A stretch of 64,000 nucleotides of DNA from Flavobacterium petrolei (GTDB taxonomy: Bacteria > Bacteroidota > Bacteroidia > Flavobacteriales > Flavobacteriaceae): positions 1 to 64,000 of the forward strand of contig NZ_QNVY02000006.1 of assembly GCF_003314435.2 (NCBI RefSeq), given 5' to 3'. Position numbers and translations under genes: made by a program. Every line of letters starts with the position of its first letter. Within the stretch, counting starts at the first letter, position 1. Below are positions 55,152 to 62,730 of the stretch, in pieces. The notes beneath the pieces are model-generated. The model had not been told where the DNA came from. It saw only the letters and a list, made by a program, of their open reading frames with translations, and ran no database searches.

Positions 55152-56245
55152 CTGATGTATTGAGTAAGGCAGGCTCAAGACTCGAAAACTATGGATTAAA
55201 TAGTTGGCAACTTCGCACGCTTTACGCCATTAAAAAATGCAGAACAGCTGAGTTGGGTGGTCATATCGATGCTTGTGATAGTTGTGGTAACCTCAATATA
55301 AGCTACAACTCTTGCCGCAATCGTCATTGTCCGAAGTGTCAGGGCAACAAACGAGAAGATTGGATACAAGCCAGAAGTACAGAACTCTTACCGGTTCCCT
55401 ACTTCCACGTAGTTTTTACCTTGCCCGATAGTATTAATTCTCTAGCGATACATCAACCTAAAATGGTGTATGATACTTTGTTTGAAGCTACTTGGGAAAC
55501 GCTTCAAAGTTTTGGTAAAGCCAAGGAAATGCAAATGGGAATGATTGCCGTTTTGCACACTTGGGGACAGCAATTAAGTTTGCATCCGCACCTGCATTGT
55601 ATTGTTCCAGGCGGTGGTGTTAACAAAGAAGCACAGTGGAAAAATAACAGAACCGATGGTAAATTCTTGTTCCCAGTAAAAGCCTTGTCGAAAGTTTTTA
55701 GGGCTAAATATTGCGCCAAACTCAAAGCAAAATCGCCTATCCAATACGAACAAATCCGACAGGATTTATGGAAAAAATCATGGGTTGTTTTTGCAAAGAA
55801 ACCTTTTGGAAGTCCAAAGTCGGTGGTGGAATATCTGGGAAGATATACCCATAAAATCGCCATTAGCAACCATCGAATCAAGAGCATTGACCAGCAAAAC
55901 GTGACTTTTGATTATAAGGATTACCGCCTAGCGGGCGTCAAAAAACAAATGACACTGACGCATCAGGAATTTATCAGGCGTTTTGCGTTGCATATTTTGC
56001 CTAAAGGCTTTGTCAAGATCCGTTATTACGGTTTTTTGAGCAGTACATGGAAACGTCAGAAGTTAAAGCTTTTGCAGGAAAAACTGCAAGTGAAGGTATT
56101 AGAAAAATCAGAAAAAAAGCCTTTTTTACCTAAATGTCCGTGTTGTAAAACGGGTAATTTACACCGAATAGCAGTTTTTGACCAGCGTGGTCCGCCTGCT
56201 TGGTATCTTGGCGGTGGCCAAAATCTAAATCCCTGTCAAAACTAA
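55136..56245 (+). CDS. IS91-family HUH (Y2) transposase
   Basis: 369 aa. An N-terminal zinc domain reads CDSCGNLNISYNSCRNRHCP then KCQG. The HUH motif is LHPHLHCIVPGGG, and the tyrosine helix lies in VEYLGRYTHKIAISN. The protein ends with a second Cys pair (CPCCKTGNL). It drives rolling-circle-type transposition. Length is in the family range. The start ATG at 55136 overlaps the recombinase end, showing that the two genes form one unit. Confidence 0.9.
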   Translation: MQPEVADVLSKAGSRLENYGLNSWQLRTLYAIKKCRTAELGGHIDACDSCGNLNISYNSCRNRHCPKCQGNKREDWIQARSTELLPVPYFHVVFTLPDSINSLAIHQPKMVYDTLFEATWETLQSFGKAKEMQMGMIAVLHTWGQQLSLHPHLHCIVPGGGVNKEAQWKNNRTDGKFLFPVKALSKVFRAKYCAKLKAKSPIQYEQIRQDLWKKSWVVFAKKPFGSPKSVVEYLGRYTHKIAISNHRIKSIDQQNVTFDYKDYRLAGVKKQMTLTHQEFIRRFALHILPKGFVKIRYYGFLSSTWKRQKLKLLQEKLQVKVLEKSEKKPFLPKCPCCKTGNLHRIAVFDQRGPPAWYLGGGQNLNPCQN

Positions 56246-56321
56246 TTTTATGGGTAAGGGAACGTGTGTTCATAAGTGACCGAAAATACGAAACTAAACC
56301 CAAAATCCTTCTCAAAAAAAA

Positions 56322-56340
56322 AGAGGACACTAAATCCTCT
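56322..56340 (-). terminator. Terminator-like hairpin past the TIGR04141 gene
   Basis: AGAGGA and TCCTCT pair around a seven-base loop, with an A run at 56313-56321 that is a T run on the minus strand. Between it and the gene at 56466 lie two more hairpins (56389-56402 GAACGGTTCCGTTC; 56421-56433 CGTGCTGCGCACG), possibly part of the IS91 end. Confidence 0.55.
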
Positions 56341-56465
56341 TGAAATTCTCCTTTAAAACTTTACGATAACTCCATAGTTCCTGCCAGTGAACGGTTCCGT
56401 TCAACCGGAGTTTCATTGTTCGTGCTGCGCACGCAACGAATCTCTAGCTGTTACCTGCAGTTTTT

Positions 56466-58259
56466 TTATAAGTCGGATATGTCAATTAAGTTAATGCCAA
56501 AATTAAAAGCTTGCATTTCTTTTACCACTTGGACTAATGAATATTTTGCAATATTTGAGTTGCATTTGTCAATACGATCTAATATGTTATCTTTTTTATA
56601 ATGATTGTTTTTAAAGGCCATAACAAAATTTATAGTTAATTCTTTAGACTTAATTTTCTCAAGAAAATTATCAATATCAATTTTTTTATCAGAGTTTCGT
56701 TTATTATACTCTTCTAAAGTTTTTTTGAGATAACTGATCCCTTTAGTATTTTTTAAATCGTTAGACAATCTTTTCGCTGAAAGAATAACTTGAATATATA
56801 GATCTCTCATTTTGGTATTAAAACCGTTTTTAACATGAATAAAATAAGCAATATTATTATTTATTGTCAGTATATCACAAAGCTCAATATTTTCTTTGAT
56901 TACTTTATCTAAGACGTAATATTGGTCTAATTCATGGTAACTTCGGTTATATGTATCTTCATCTTCACCATCTTTCCAATTAATTAATATATTTTTATTT
57001 AAAACATATTTTGAATAATATGCTTTGGCATCGTCATTCATTATATTCAAGAATTCATTTTCTAAAATATACCAATGTCCATCGATTTTAAAATACTTAC
57101 TTGTTTCATGATCCATTTCTGCGGTCACATGCGAAAAAAAACTTCCATATGTTGCTTCTTTATTGTTAACATAACCGGTGATATTTAATTTAAAAATATT
57201 CTGCTTTATTGCGTATCTGTCGGTTATACTATCAATTGTATCAAAGATATATTTAGTTGCATTAAAATATAAATCTGATCGGTCTAATATTTCTAAATCT
57301 TTTTTACCTCTTGAAAATTTATACCGAATTACAAATTTTTCACATTCGTAAAATCTTTCAAGTTTGCTAGGATGAACTACCTCTATAATATCGTTTAAAG
57401 TTTGTCGAACTCTGGACGGATCATTATGCAATTGGATATCGTCAGTTATTAAATCTAATAGTTTGTCATCTAATTTTTTTAGAAGGTCGGTTTCATTAAC
57501 TTTATTAAATAATGTTAATTGCTTAGGAGTATTCTTAGTATATATTTTGTGTAGGTCAATTATCAATTCCTTTAATTCTTCAAAGTCAATTTTCTTTCTA
57601 AGGTAGAAGAAAGATCCAACTTCCATTATTGCTAAGTTCTTATCTAAATTGTATTTTTTGAACTCTTTCTTTTTTAATTCATTTCTAACTTTTAATTTAA
57701 TTTTCGTAGGAATGTCCGAATACTCGAGAGTTTCGGAAATAGTTTGATTTAGATTAAAAGTTTCTTTTTTGGAAGAAATATTATTTGCTATACTTCTTAT
57801 ATACAATTCGATTATATTGTCATTTGTTGGATTTGCAATTCTTTGGTAAATTTCTATGCCAAAAGTTGGATGTAGATATTTTTTGATGACGTTTATCCCG
57901 CTACCGCTTATGACACAATAAATTTCAGATTTATACTTAATAAACAGTACAAATGAAAATTCAATTATGTCAAAATTTTGATTTTCTGTAAGTTCATCTG
58001 GTAGAAAAACTTTTAAGTAAAACTTTTCTTTTGGTTGTCTAAAACAATATGCTATAAAATTAAAATCCCCGTCTTCAAATGATTTAATTTCGGGGTTAAC
58101 AATCTTGATGTCAAAATCTTTAAATTTATGACGTAGTTTTTTCAAGTGATTATCTTTTATAATATCAATTATTTCGGTAAAAGATTTATCTCTTAATTCA
58201 AAAAAGTTTTTATCAATCTTAAAAATTTTTAGATCAATCTTGAATTTCTCTATATCCAT
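56466..58259 (-). CDS. TIGR04141/DUF6119-type sporadically distributed protein
   Basis: 597 aa, Lys- and Ile-rich. I recognise the TIGR04141 (DUF6119) outline: an N-terminal alpha/beta part with IYCVISGSGINVIKKYLHPT then FGIEIYQRI, a central IRYKFSRGKKDLEILDR, then HWYILENEFL, and a conserved C-terminal block IAYFIHVKNGFNTKMRDLYI then QVILSAKRLSNDL. The last block departs from the usual SHLFAQG-like wording, so the match is moderate. The family is scattered across bacteria and often lies in defence islands; its activity is not established. It is preceded by two palindromes and an XRE gene on the same strand. Confidence 0.65.
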   Translation of the reverse strand: MDIEKFKIDLKIFKIDKNFFELRDKSFTEIIDIIKDNHLKKLRHKFKDFDIKIVNPEIKSFEDGDFNFIAYCFRQPKEKFYLKVFLPDELTENQNFDIIEFSFVLFIKYKSEIYCVISGSGINVIKKYLHPTFGIEIYQRIANPTNDNIIELYIRSIANNISSKKETFNLNQTISETLEYSDIPTKIKLKVRNELKKKEFKKYNLDKNLAIMEVGSFFYLRKKIDFEELKELIIDLHKIYTKNTPKQLTLFNKVNETDLLKKLDDKLLDLITDDIQLHNDPSRVRQTLNDIIEVVHPSKLERFYECEKFVIRYKFSRGKKDLEILDRSDLYFNATKYIFDTIDSITDRYAIKQNIFKLNITGYVNNKEATYGSFFSHVTAEMDHETSKYFKIDGHWYILENEFLNIMNDDAKAYYSKYVLNKNILINWKDGEDEDTYNRSYHELDQYYVLDKVIKENIELCDILTINNNIAYFIHVKNGFNTKMRDLYIQVILSAKRLSNDLKNTKGISYLKKTLEEYNKRNSDKKIDIDNFLEKIKSKELTINFVMAFKNNHYKKDNILDRIDKCNSNIAKYSLVQVVKEMQAFNFGINLIDISDL

Positions 58260-58292
58260 ACGGTTTTTTTTAAAATTGCAGGTAACTAGTAT

Positions 58293-58359
58293 ATAGGTCT
58301 GATAAAATCAGACCTATCACCCCAAATTTAGAGAGATAGGTCTGACTACGGTCAGACTT
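58293..58359 (-). promoter_or_regulatory. Two palindromic operators upstream of the TIGR04141-type gene
   Basis: ATAGGTCTGAT-AAA-ATCAGACCTAT (58293-58317) has perfect 11-bp arms. AGGTCTGAC-TACG-GTCAGACTT (58338-58359) repeats the AGGTCTGA half-site with one mismatch. Centres are about 43 bp apart, roughly four helical turns, 34-100 bp before the start codon. This is the look of a two-site repressor operator, probably for the XRE protein encoded upstream. Confidence 0.75.
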
Positions 58360-58617
58360 CGTTTCAAATCAAATGTATAAATATTTTTTTACAAATTATC
58401 AAATGGACTTTTTATTTACTGAATACTTTTCGTACTTACGTAAATATAAATTTAAGTTGTTTTACTATTATTATGACCCGGTAATTCTTGTATACATGCG
58501 GGAACTGACCTTCGATATGAATCCTTTTTGGTTAAATTGCTGAAAGTTCATTTGGATAATTTGTATACAATAACCTTTCTAAAATTCTTTACGGTTTTCC
58601 AAATAGTAAATAAAAAA

Positions 58618-58635
58618 AGATGCCATTAAGCATCT
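58618..58635 (-). terminator. Terminator after the small XRE gene
   Basis: AGATGC and GCATCT pair around a six-base loop. The plus-strand A run at 58612-58618 is a T run after the stem on the minus strand. It lies just past the stop of the XRE gene, so the TIGR04141-type gene needs its own promoter. Confidence 0.75.
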
Positions 58636-58640
58636 TCTTA

Positions 58641-58868
58641 TTAAAGTGGTTTATTTGGCCAAAATTCTTTAGGAGAACAACCAAATATTTTGGCAATATC
58701 ATTTAAATGTTTGACATTATATTTTGCTTTTTTGGAAGGGGCTTCAATATCGCCAATAAAACCAACACCTTTGCCAAGTCTAAGAGATAGGTCCATTTGG
58801 GTTAACCCTTGTGACTCTCTAATCTCTCTAACACGCTGAATAATATATTTATCTATTTCACTTATCAT
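58641..58868 (-). CDS. XRE-family helix-turn-helix repressor, 75 aa
   Basis: A single XRE domain: QRVREIRESQGLTQMDLSLR, then LGKGVGFIGDIEAPSKKAKY and LNDIAKIFGCSPKEFWP. The size fits a controller protein of the restriction-modification or antitoxin type. It lies 381 bp upstream of the TIGR04141-type gene on the same strand, with its own terminator. The gap between the two holds a pair of palindromes. A third, different palindrome sits 36 bp before its own start. Likely roles are autorepression and control of the neighbour. Confidence 0.85.
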   Translation of the reverse strand: MISEIDKYIIQRVREIRESQGLTQMDLSLRLGKGVGFIGDIEAPSKKAKYNVKHLNDIAKIFGCSPKEFWPNKPL

Positions 58869-58903
58869 CTTTGCAAATAGCTATATAATAATTATTTTTA
58901 TCA

Positions 58904-58919
58904 ATGGACTATAGTCCAT
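58904..58919 (-). promoter_or_regulatory. Perfect 16-bp palindrome upstream of the XRE gene
   Basis: ATGGACTATAGTCCAT is a complete palindrome with no spacer, 36 bp before the XRE start codon. The GGACTATAGTCC core is typical of XRE and controller-protein operators. It differs from the AGGTCTGA half-sites ahead of the neighbour gene. Confidence 0.65.
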
Positions 58920-59029
58920 ATTATATTTGTTTTTATTATATTTGCTTTTGAATACATATATTTGCGATTCTTCATATAAAATATTTGAAGCATTCGCTTA
59001 GAATCTCGACTTTGAAAACTGGTAATTTT

Positions 59030-59265
59030 GCAACGAGAAGATAAGTATGATGCTCACGTCCCATGGCGTGGGCTCACTTATTGTTGCTGGGTATACCAGT
59101 ACCTCAAAGTCAATAAGCTGAGTTCCATGCCATTTTTTATGCGCAAAAGGTACTCCCTTTTATTCTTAGCAAATCTTCTTTTTTATAGTATCGTAAATCA
59201 ATTAATTGAATTAGTTAGTTTGGAAACGCACTGCCTGCGTTGGGCTGCAACTGGCAACGGCAGTG
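59030..59265 (+). other. Structured, probably non-coding region
   Basis: A nested imperfect hairpin spans 59030-59087: GCAAC with GTTGC, ATAAGT with ACTTAT, and GCTCACG with CGTGGGC (one mismatch). A second hairpin at 59229-59265 pairs CACTGCC with GGCAGTG. GC content is higher than the flanks. An 82-codon frame crosses the region but its product resembles nothing I know. It may be a small RNA, a long leader of the susC-like gene, or a mobile-element scar. Orientation is assumed from the downstream gene. Confidence 0.4.
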
Positions 59266-59397
59266 TACTTTCCTAAATAAACAATATAAATTCAAAAGCC
59301 TTTGCATCCAAAAAAAGAGTGCTCTCAAGATCTGTGGTAACAGCAATAGCGCAAATCGAAATAATAAATTGAAAGACAGGAAACAAACAACCAATAG

Positions 59398-59490
59398 ATG
59401 AAATACTATAAAACTATAAAAGTTACTTTAATTCTAGCTTTAATTACACTGATAATTTGTTGGCTTTATGGTTCCGATGCTTTTATATAA
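59398..59490 (+). CDS. Possible 30-aa single-helix membrane peptide
   Basis: ATG at 59398, reading MKYYKTIKVTLILALITLII then CWLYGSDAFI and a TAA stop. One basic N-terminus and one hydrophobic helix; no family recognised. It lies in the leader 228 bp before the SusC-like gene. It could be a real small protein, a leader peptide, or chance in AT-rich DNA. Confidence 0.35.
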   Translation: MKYYKTIKVTLILALITLIICWLYGSDAFI

Positions 59491-59638
59491 ACAGCAATAA
59501 CTAAGAAAAACAACTATTTATCTTCACATCACACAGCTTGCTTAGATGTGACAACACCTAATAATATACAGATAACGCCTATGACTTAAAAAATAAAAAT
59601 CTATGCCTTACTTCTTTCGAGGCTAATCAGAAAAAAAA

Positions 59639-59675
59639 GGCCCTCTAACTCTTCTTGGCGGACGAATAGAGGACC
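59639..59675 (+). promoter_or_regulatory. Leader hairpin before the second susC-like gene
   Basis: CCTCTA at 59642-59647 pairs with TAGAGG at 59667-59672, with GG and CC just outside on the two sides. The loop is about 19 bases and GC-rich (TTGGCGG). It ends about 43 bp before the ATG at 59718, with no T run, so it may affect translation or bind a regulator. Confidence 0.35.
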
Positions 59676-59717
59676 AAAGCAAACTAAACCGAAGTCTAAC
59701 TAAACCAATTCAAAAGT

Positions 59718-62711
59718 ATGAAAAAAAAATCATTTTTGAAGTTTTGGACAACAACACAACTGTCCAAACTGTACTGCATCCTTTTCCTGTGCTTCATAAC
59801 AGGATTAAATGCGCAAACACGATCTATCAAAGGTAAAATTACCGATGATACCAGCACAGTTCCTGGTGTAACCATCAAGGTTAAAAATAAGCCAACAACA
59901 GCATTTTCTGATGAAAATGGAAATTACACCATAATAGCCGCTGAGAATGATGTTTTGGTTTTTTCCTATCTAGGCTATAAAACGATTCAAATTGTAGTTG
60001 CAGATCAAACAACTATCAATGTAAAATTGACTGAAGATGCAACGACTTTAAAAGAAATCGTAATAAATGCCGGATATTATTCTATTAAAGAAAAAGAGCA
60101 AACCGGTAGCATTGCAAGAATGACTGCAAAAGATATCGACAAGCAACCTGTCACAAATGTACTAGCCGCAATGCAAGGAAGAATGGCAGGTGTCAATATC
60201 ATTCAAGATGGGGGAACTCCCGGCGGTGGTTTCCAAATTAAAATTAGAGGTCGCAACAGCATTCGTCTTGATGGAAATGAGCCATTATACATTATTGATG
60301 GAGTTCCCTATTCAAACGAGTCAATTGGGAGCACGAACACATCAACGGCATTGCCAAGCCAAGCCAGCCCACTTAACAGTATTAACCCCAATGACATTGA
60401 AAGCATCGAAGTATTAAAAGATGCGGATGCAACGGCAATTTATGGCTCTAGAGGAGCAAATGGTGTGGTATTAATTACCAGAAAAAAAGGAAAATCAGGT
60501 AAAACAAACATTTCAGTAACGGCCTCAACAGCCGTTGGTACAGCGACTAAATTTGTAGATCTGATGAATACGCAGCAGTATCTTTCGATGCGTAAACAAG
60601 CATTTATCAATGATGGAAATCCAATCTCGGATACCGATTATGATGTAAATGGAACTTGGGATCAAACTCGATATACCAATTGGCAAAAGGAATTATTAGG
60701 CGGTTCAGCAATAATCAATGACTTTAGAACCAGTATCTCTGGTGGTAGTGAAACAACGCAATTCTTGATTAGTGGGAATTACAGAACCGAGGGAACAGTC
60801 CTTCCGGGAGATTTCAGGTACATTAAAGGAGGGATTCTTAGCTCAATAAACCATACTTCTTTAGATAAGAAATTCAGAATCTCTTTTTCGGGAAATTACA
60901 CGGCACAAGATAATCTACAAGCAGCGACAGATTTGACGTTAACAGCGCGTTATTTGGCACCAAACGCTCCCGCACTTTACGATTCAAATGGAAATCTGAA
61001 TTGGGAAAATGATACCTTCGAAAATCCTTTGGCACCTCTAAAAAGTACCTACCGTGCGAACACCAATGACTTAGTAGCCAACAGCGTGTTGTCTTATGAA
61101 TTAATTCCAGGGTTAGAAATAAAATCAAACTTTGGTTTTACCGATCTAAAAACCAAGGAAGTTAGAACGATACCATCCACCATTTACAATCCCGTTTACG
61201 AAGTTGGGAGTGATAATTCCTTAATGTACTTAAACCTTACCAGTAGACAATCATGGATTATTGAGCCACAACTAAGAGGTTTCAAAAATTTTGGAAACCA
61301 CAAATTTGATGTACTACTGGGGATGACAAGCCAACAGCAACGTACAGAACGCCTATTCCAATCGGGTATTGGTTTTGCAAACAACAATCTGATTAACAAC
61401 TTAGCTTCTGCAATTACAAAAAACACAACCAATAGCGATACCTTTTTATACCGTTATCAAGCTTTTTTTGGTCGCATCAATTACAGTTACAACGAAAAAT
61501 ACTTTTTAAACTTTACAGGTCGTCGGGATGGCTCCAGCCGATTTGGACCAGGCAAACAATATGCTAATTTTGGTGCTATTGGTGCTGCATGGATTTTTAG
61601 CAAAGAAAAATTCAATCCAGAAAATAGTAAAATGAGTTTTGGAAAACTCCGTTTTAGTTATGGAACTACAGGTAATGATCAAATTGGAGATTACCAGTTT
61701 TATGATACTTACGGTACAACTGGTGCAAATTATCAGGGCATAATTGGGTTACAACCTACACGACTTTATAATGCCGATTTTGGATGGGAAACCAATCGTA
61801 AACTAGAATTAGCCTTAGAAACTGGTTTTTTTAAAGACCGAATTTTTAGTACGCTAGCATTTTATAGGAATCGTTCGTCGGATCAATTGGTGGGTATTCC
61901 TATGCCAGCTACAACAGGTTTCTTGTCATTGAATGCGAATCTTGATGCTACCGTTGAAAATTCAGGTTTTGAATTTTCCGTAAGAACCCTAAATATTGAT
62001 TCAAACTCTTTTAAATGGTCAACAAACTTCAATCTGGCCGTTGCAAAAAATAAACTACTTTCTTTCCCGAATCTTTCAGGTTCCACTTTTGCAAATCGGT
62101 ATGTGATTGGACAATCCATTGATATTGTAAAATTATACCAAAGCAAAGGTGTTAATCCACAAACAGGATTATACGATTTTGTAGATTTAAATGGGGATGG
62201 AAGCATAACAGCAGGCGACAAGCAAATTATCAAGGACTTATCTCCAAAATATTTTGGAGGCATCCAAAACCAATTGGACTATAAAAATTGGCAATTGGAT
62301 TTTTTATTGCAGTTCGTAAAAAGAGACAATTACGATTACATTTCAAATGTTCCGGGAGGTGGTCCAGTAAACCAAAGCAACACTATTGGCGATGCTTGGC
62401 AGCAAATTGGGGATCAAAGCAGTTCGCAACTGCACACTACGGGACTAAATGGTGCTGCGGTAAGCACCTATTATAGGTACATAGAAAGTGATGCTGTAAT
62501 TACAGACGGCTCTTTTATCAGACTAAAAAATATTTCACTTTCCTATGATATTCCGTTACAAGCGACCACTAATGTAAAATGTAAACTTTTTATTCAAGGT
62601 CAAAACCTACTCACATTTACATCCTACAAAGCAGGTGATCCCGAGTTTAAGTTCTCAGGATTCCTCCCTCCGCTAAAAGTGATCAGCGGTGGAATGACAT
62701 TAAACTTTTAA
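59718..62711 (+). CDS. SusC-like TonB-dependent outer-membrane transporter (second)
   Basis: 997 aa. Signal region ending GLNAQT, a carboxypeptidase-regulatory-like domain (IKGKITDDTSTVPGVTIKVK), the region TTLKEIVINAGYYSIKEKEQ in place of the usual VVVGYG box, and a plug (MQGRMAGVNIIQDGGTPGGG; DIESIEVLKDADATAIYGSR). The barrel ends GGMTLNF. The INAGYYSIKEKEQTG variant is typical of a SusC subgroup seen in Flavobacteriia. It is a long diverged relative of the susC at 18528. The SusD-like gene begins 19 bp after its stop. Substrate unknown; no glycosidase is visible before the window ends. Confidence 0.94.
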   Translation: MKKKSFLKFWTTTQLSKLYCILFLCFITGLNAQTRSIKGKITDDTSTVPGVTIKVKNKPTTAFSDENGNYTIIAAENDVLVFSYLGYKTIQIVVADQTTINVKLTEDATTLKEIVINAGYYSIKEKEQTGSIARMTAKDIDKQPVTNVLAAMQGRMAGVNIIQDGGTPGGGFQIKIRGRNSIRLDGNEPLYIIDGVPYSNESIGSTNTSTALPSQASPLNSINPNDIESIEVLKDADATAIYGSRGANGVVLITRKKGKSGKTNISVTASTAVGTATKFVDLMNTQQYLSMRKQAFINDGNPISDTDYDVNGTWDQTRYTNWQKELLGGSAIINDFRTSISGGSETTQFLISGNYRTEGTVLPGDFRYIKGGILSSINHTSLDKKFRISFSGNYTAQDNLQAATDLTLTARYLAPNAPALYDSNGNLNWENDTFENPLAPLKSTYRANTNDLVANSVLSYELIPGLEIKSNFGFTDLKTKEVRTIPSTIYNPVYEVGSDNSLMYLNLTSRQSWIIEPQLRGFKNFGNHKFDVLLGMTSQQQRTERLFQSGIGFANNNLINNLASAITKNTTNSDTFLYRYQAFFGRINYSYNEKYFLNFTGRRDGSSRFGPGKQYANFGAIGAAWIFSKEKFNPENSKMSFGKLRFSYGTTGNDQIGDYQFYDTYGTTGANYQGIIGLQPTRLYNADFGWETNRKLELALETGFFKDRIFSTLAFYRNRSSDQLVGIPMPATTGFLSLNANLDATVENSGFEFSVRTLNIDSNSFKWSTNFNLAVAKNKLLSFPNLSGSTFANRYVIGQSIDIVKLYQSKGVNPQTGLYDFVDLNGDGSITAGDKQIIKDLSPKYFGGIQNQLDYKNWQLDFLLQFVKRDNYDYISNVPGGGPVNQSNTIGDAWQQIGDQSSSQLHTTGLNGAAVSTYYRYIESDAVITDGSFIRLKNISLSYDIPLQATTNVKCKLFIQGQNLLTFTSYKAGDPEFKFSGFLPPLKVISGGMTLNF

Positions 62712-62730
62712 TCCTCAAAAAAATAGTAAT

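Larger units (their letters stand above)
54135..56275 (+). mobile_element. IS91-type unit: tyrosine recombinase plus HUH transposase
   Basis: Two overlapping genes, a tyrosine recombinase and an IS91-family Y2/HUH transposase, with visibly higher GC than the surroundings. The left edge is placed after GTTGAAC at 54129-54135, where the cassette site ends. The right edge is near GGGAACGTGTGTTC at 56259-56272, because IS91 elements abut GAAC/GTTC-type tetramers (family knowledge). CGTGTGTT occurs near both edges. No target duplication is expected for this family. Exact ends are uncertain. Confidence 0.7.

Noticed and set aside
59028..59276. An 82-codon frame in the leader of the second susC-like gene
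   Set aside because: It has no recognisable family or secretion feature and overlaps two hairpins. I treat the region as structured non-coding DNA, with low certainty.
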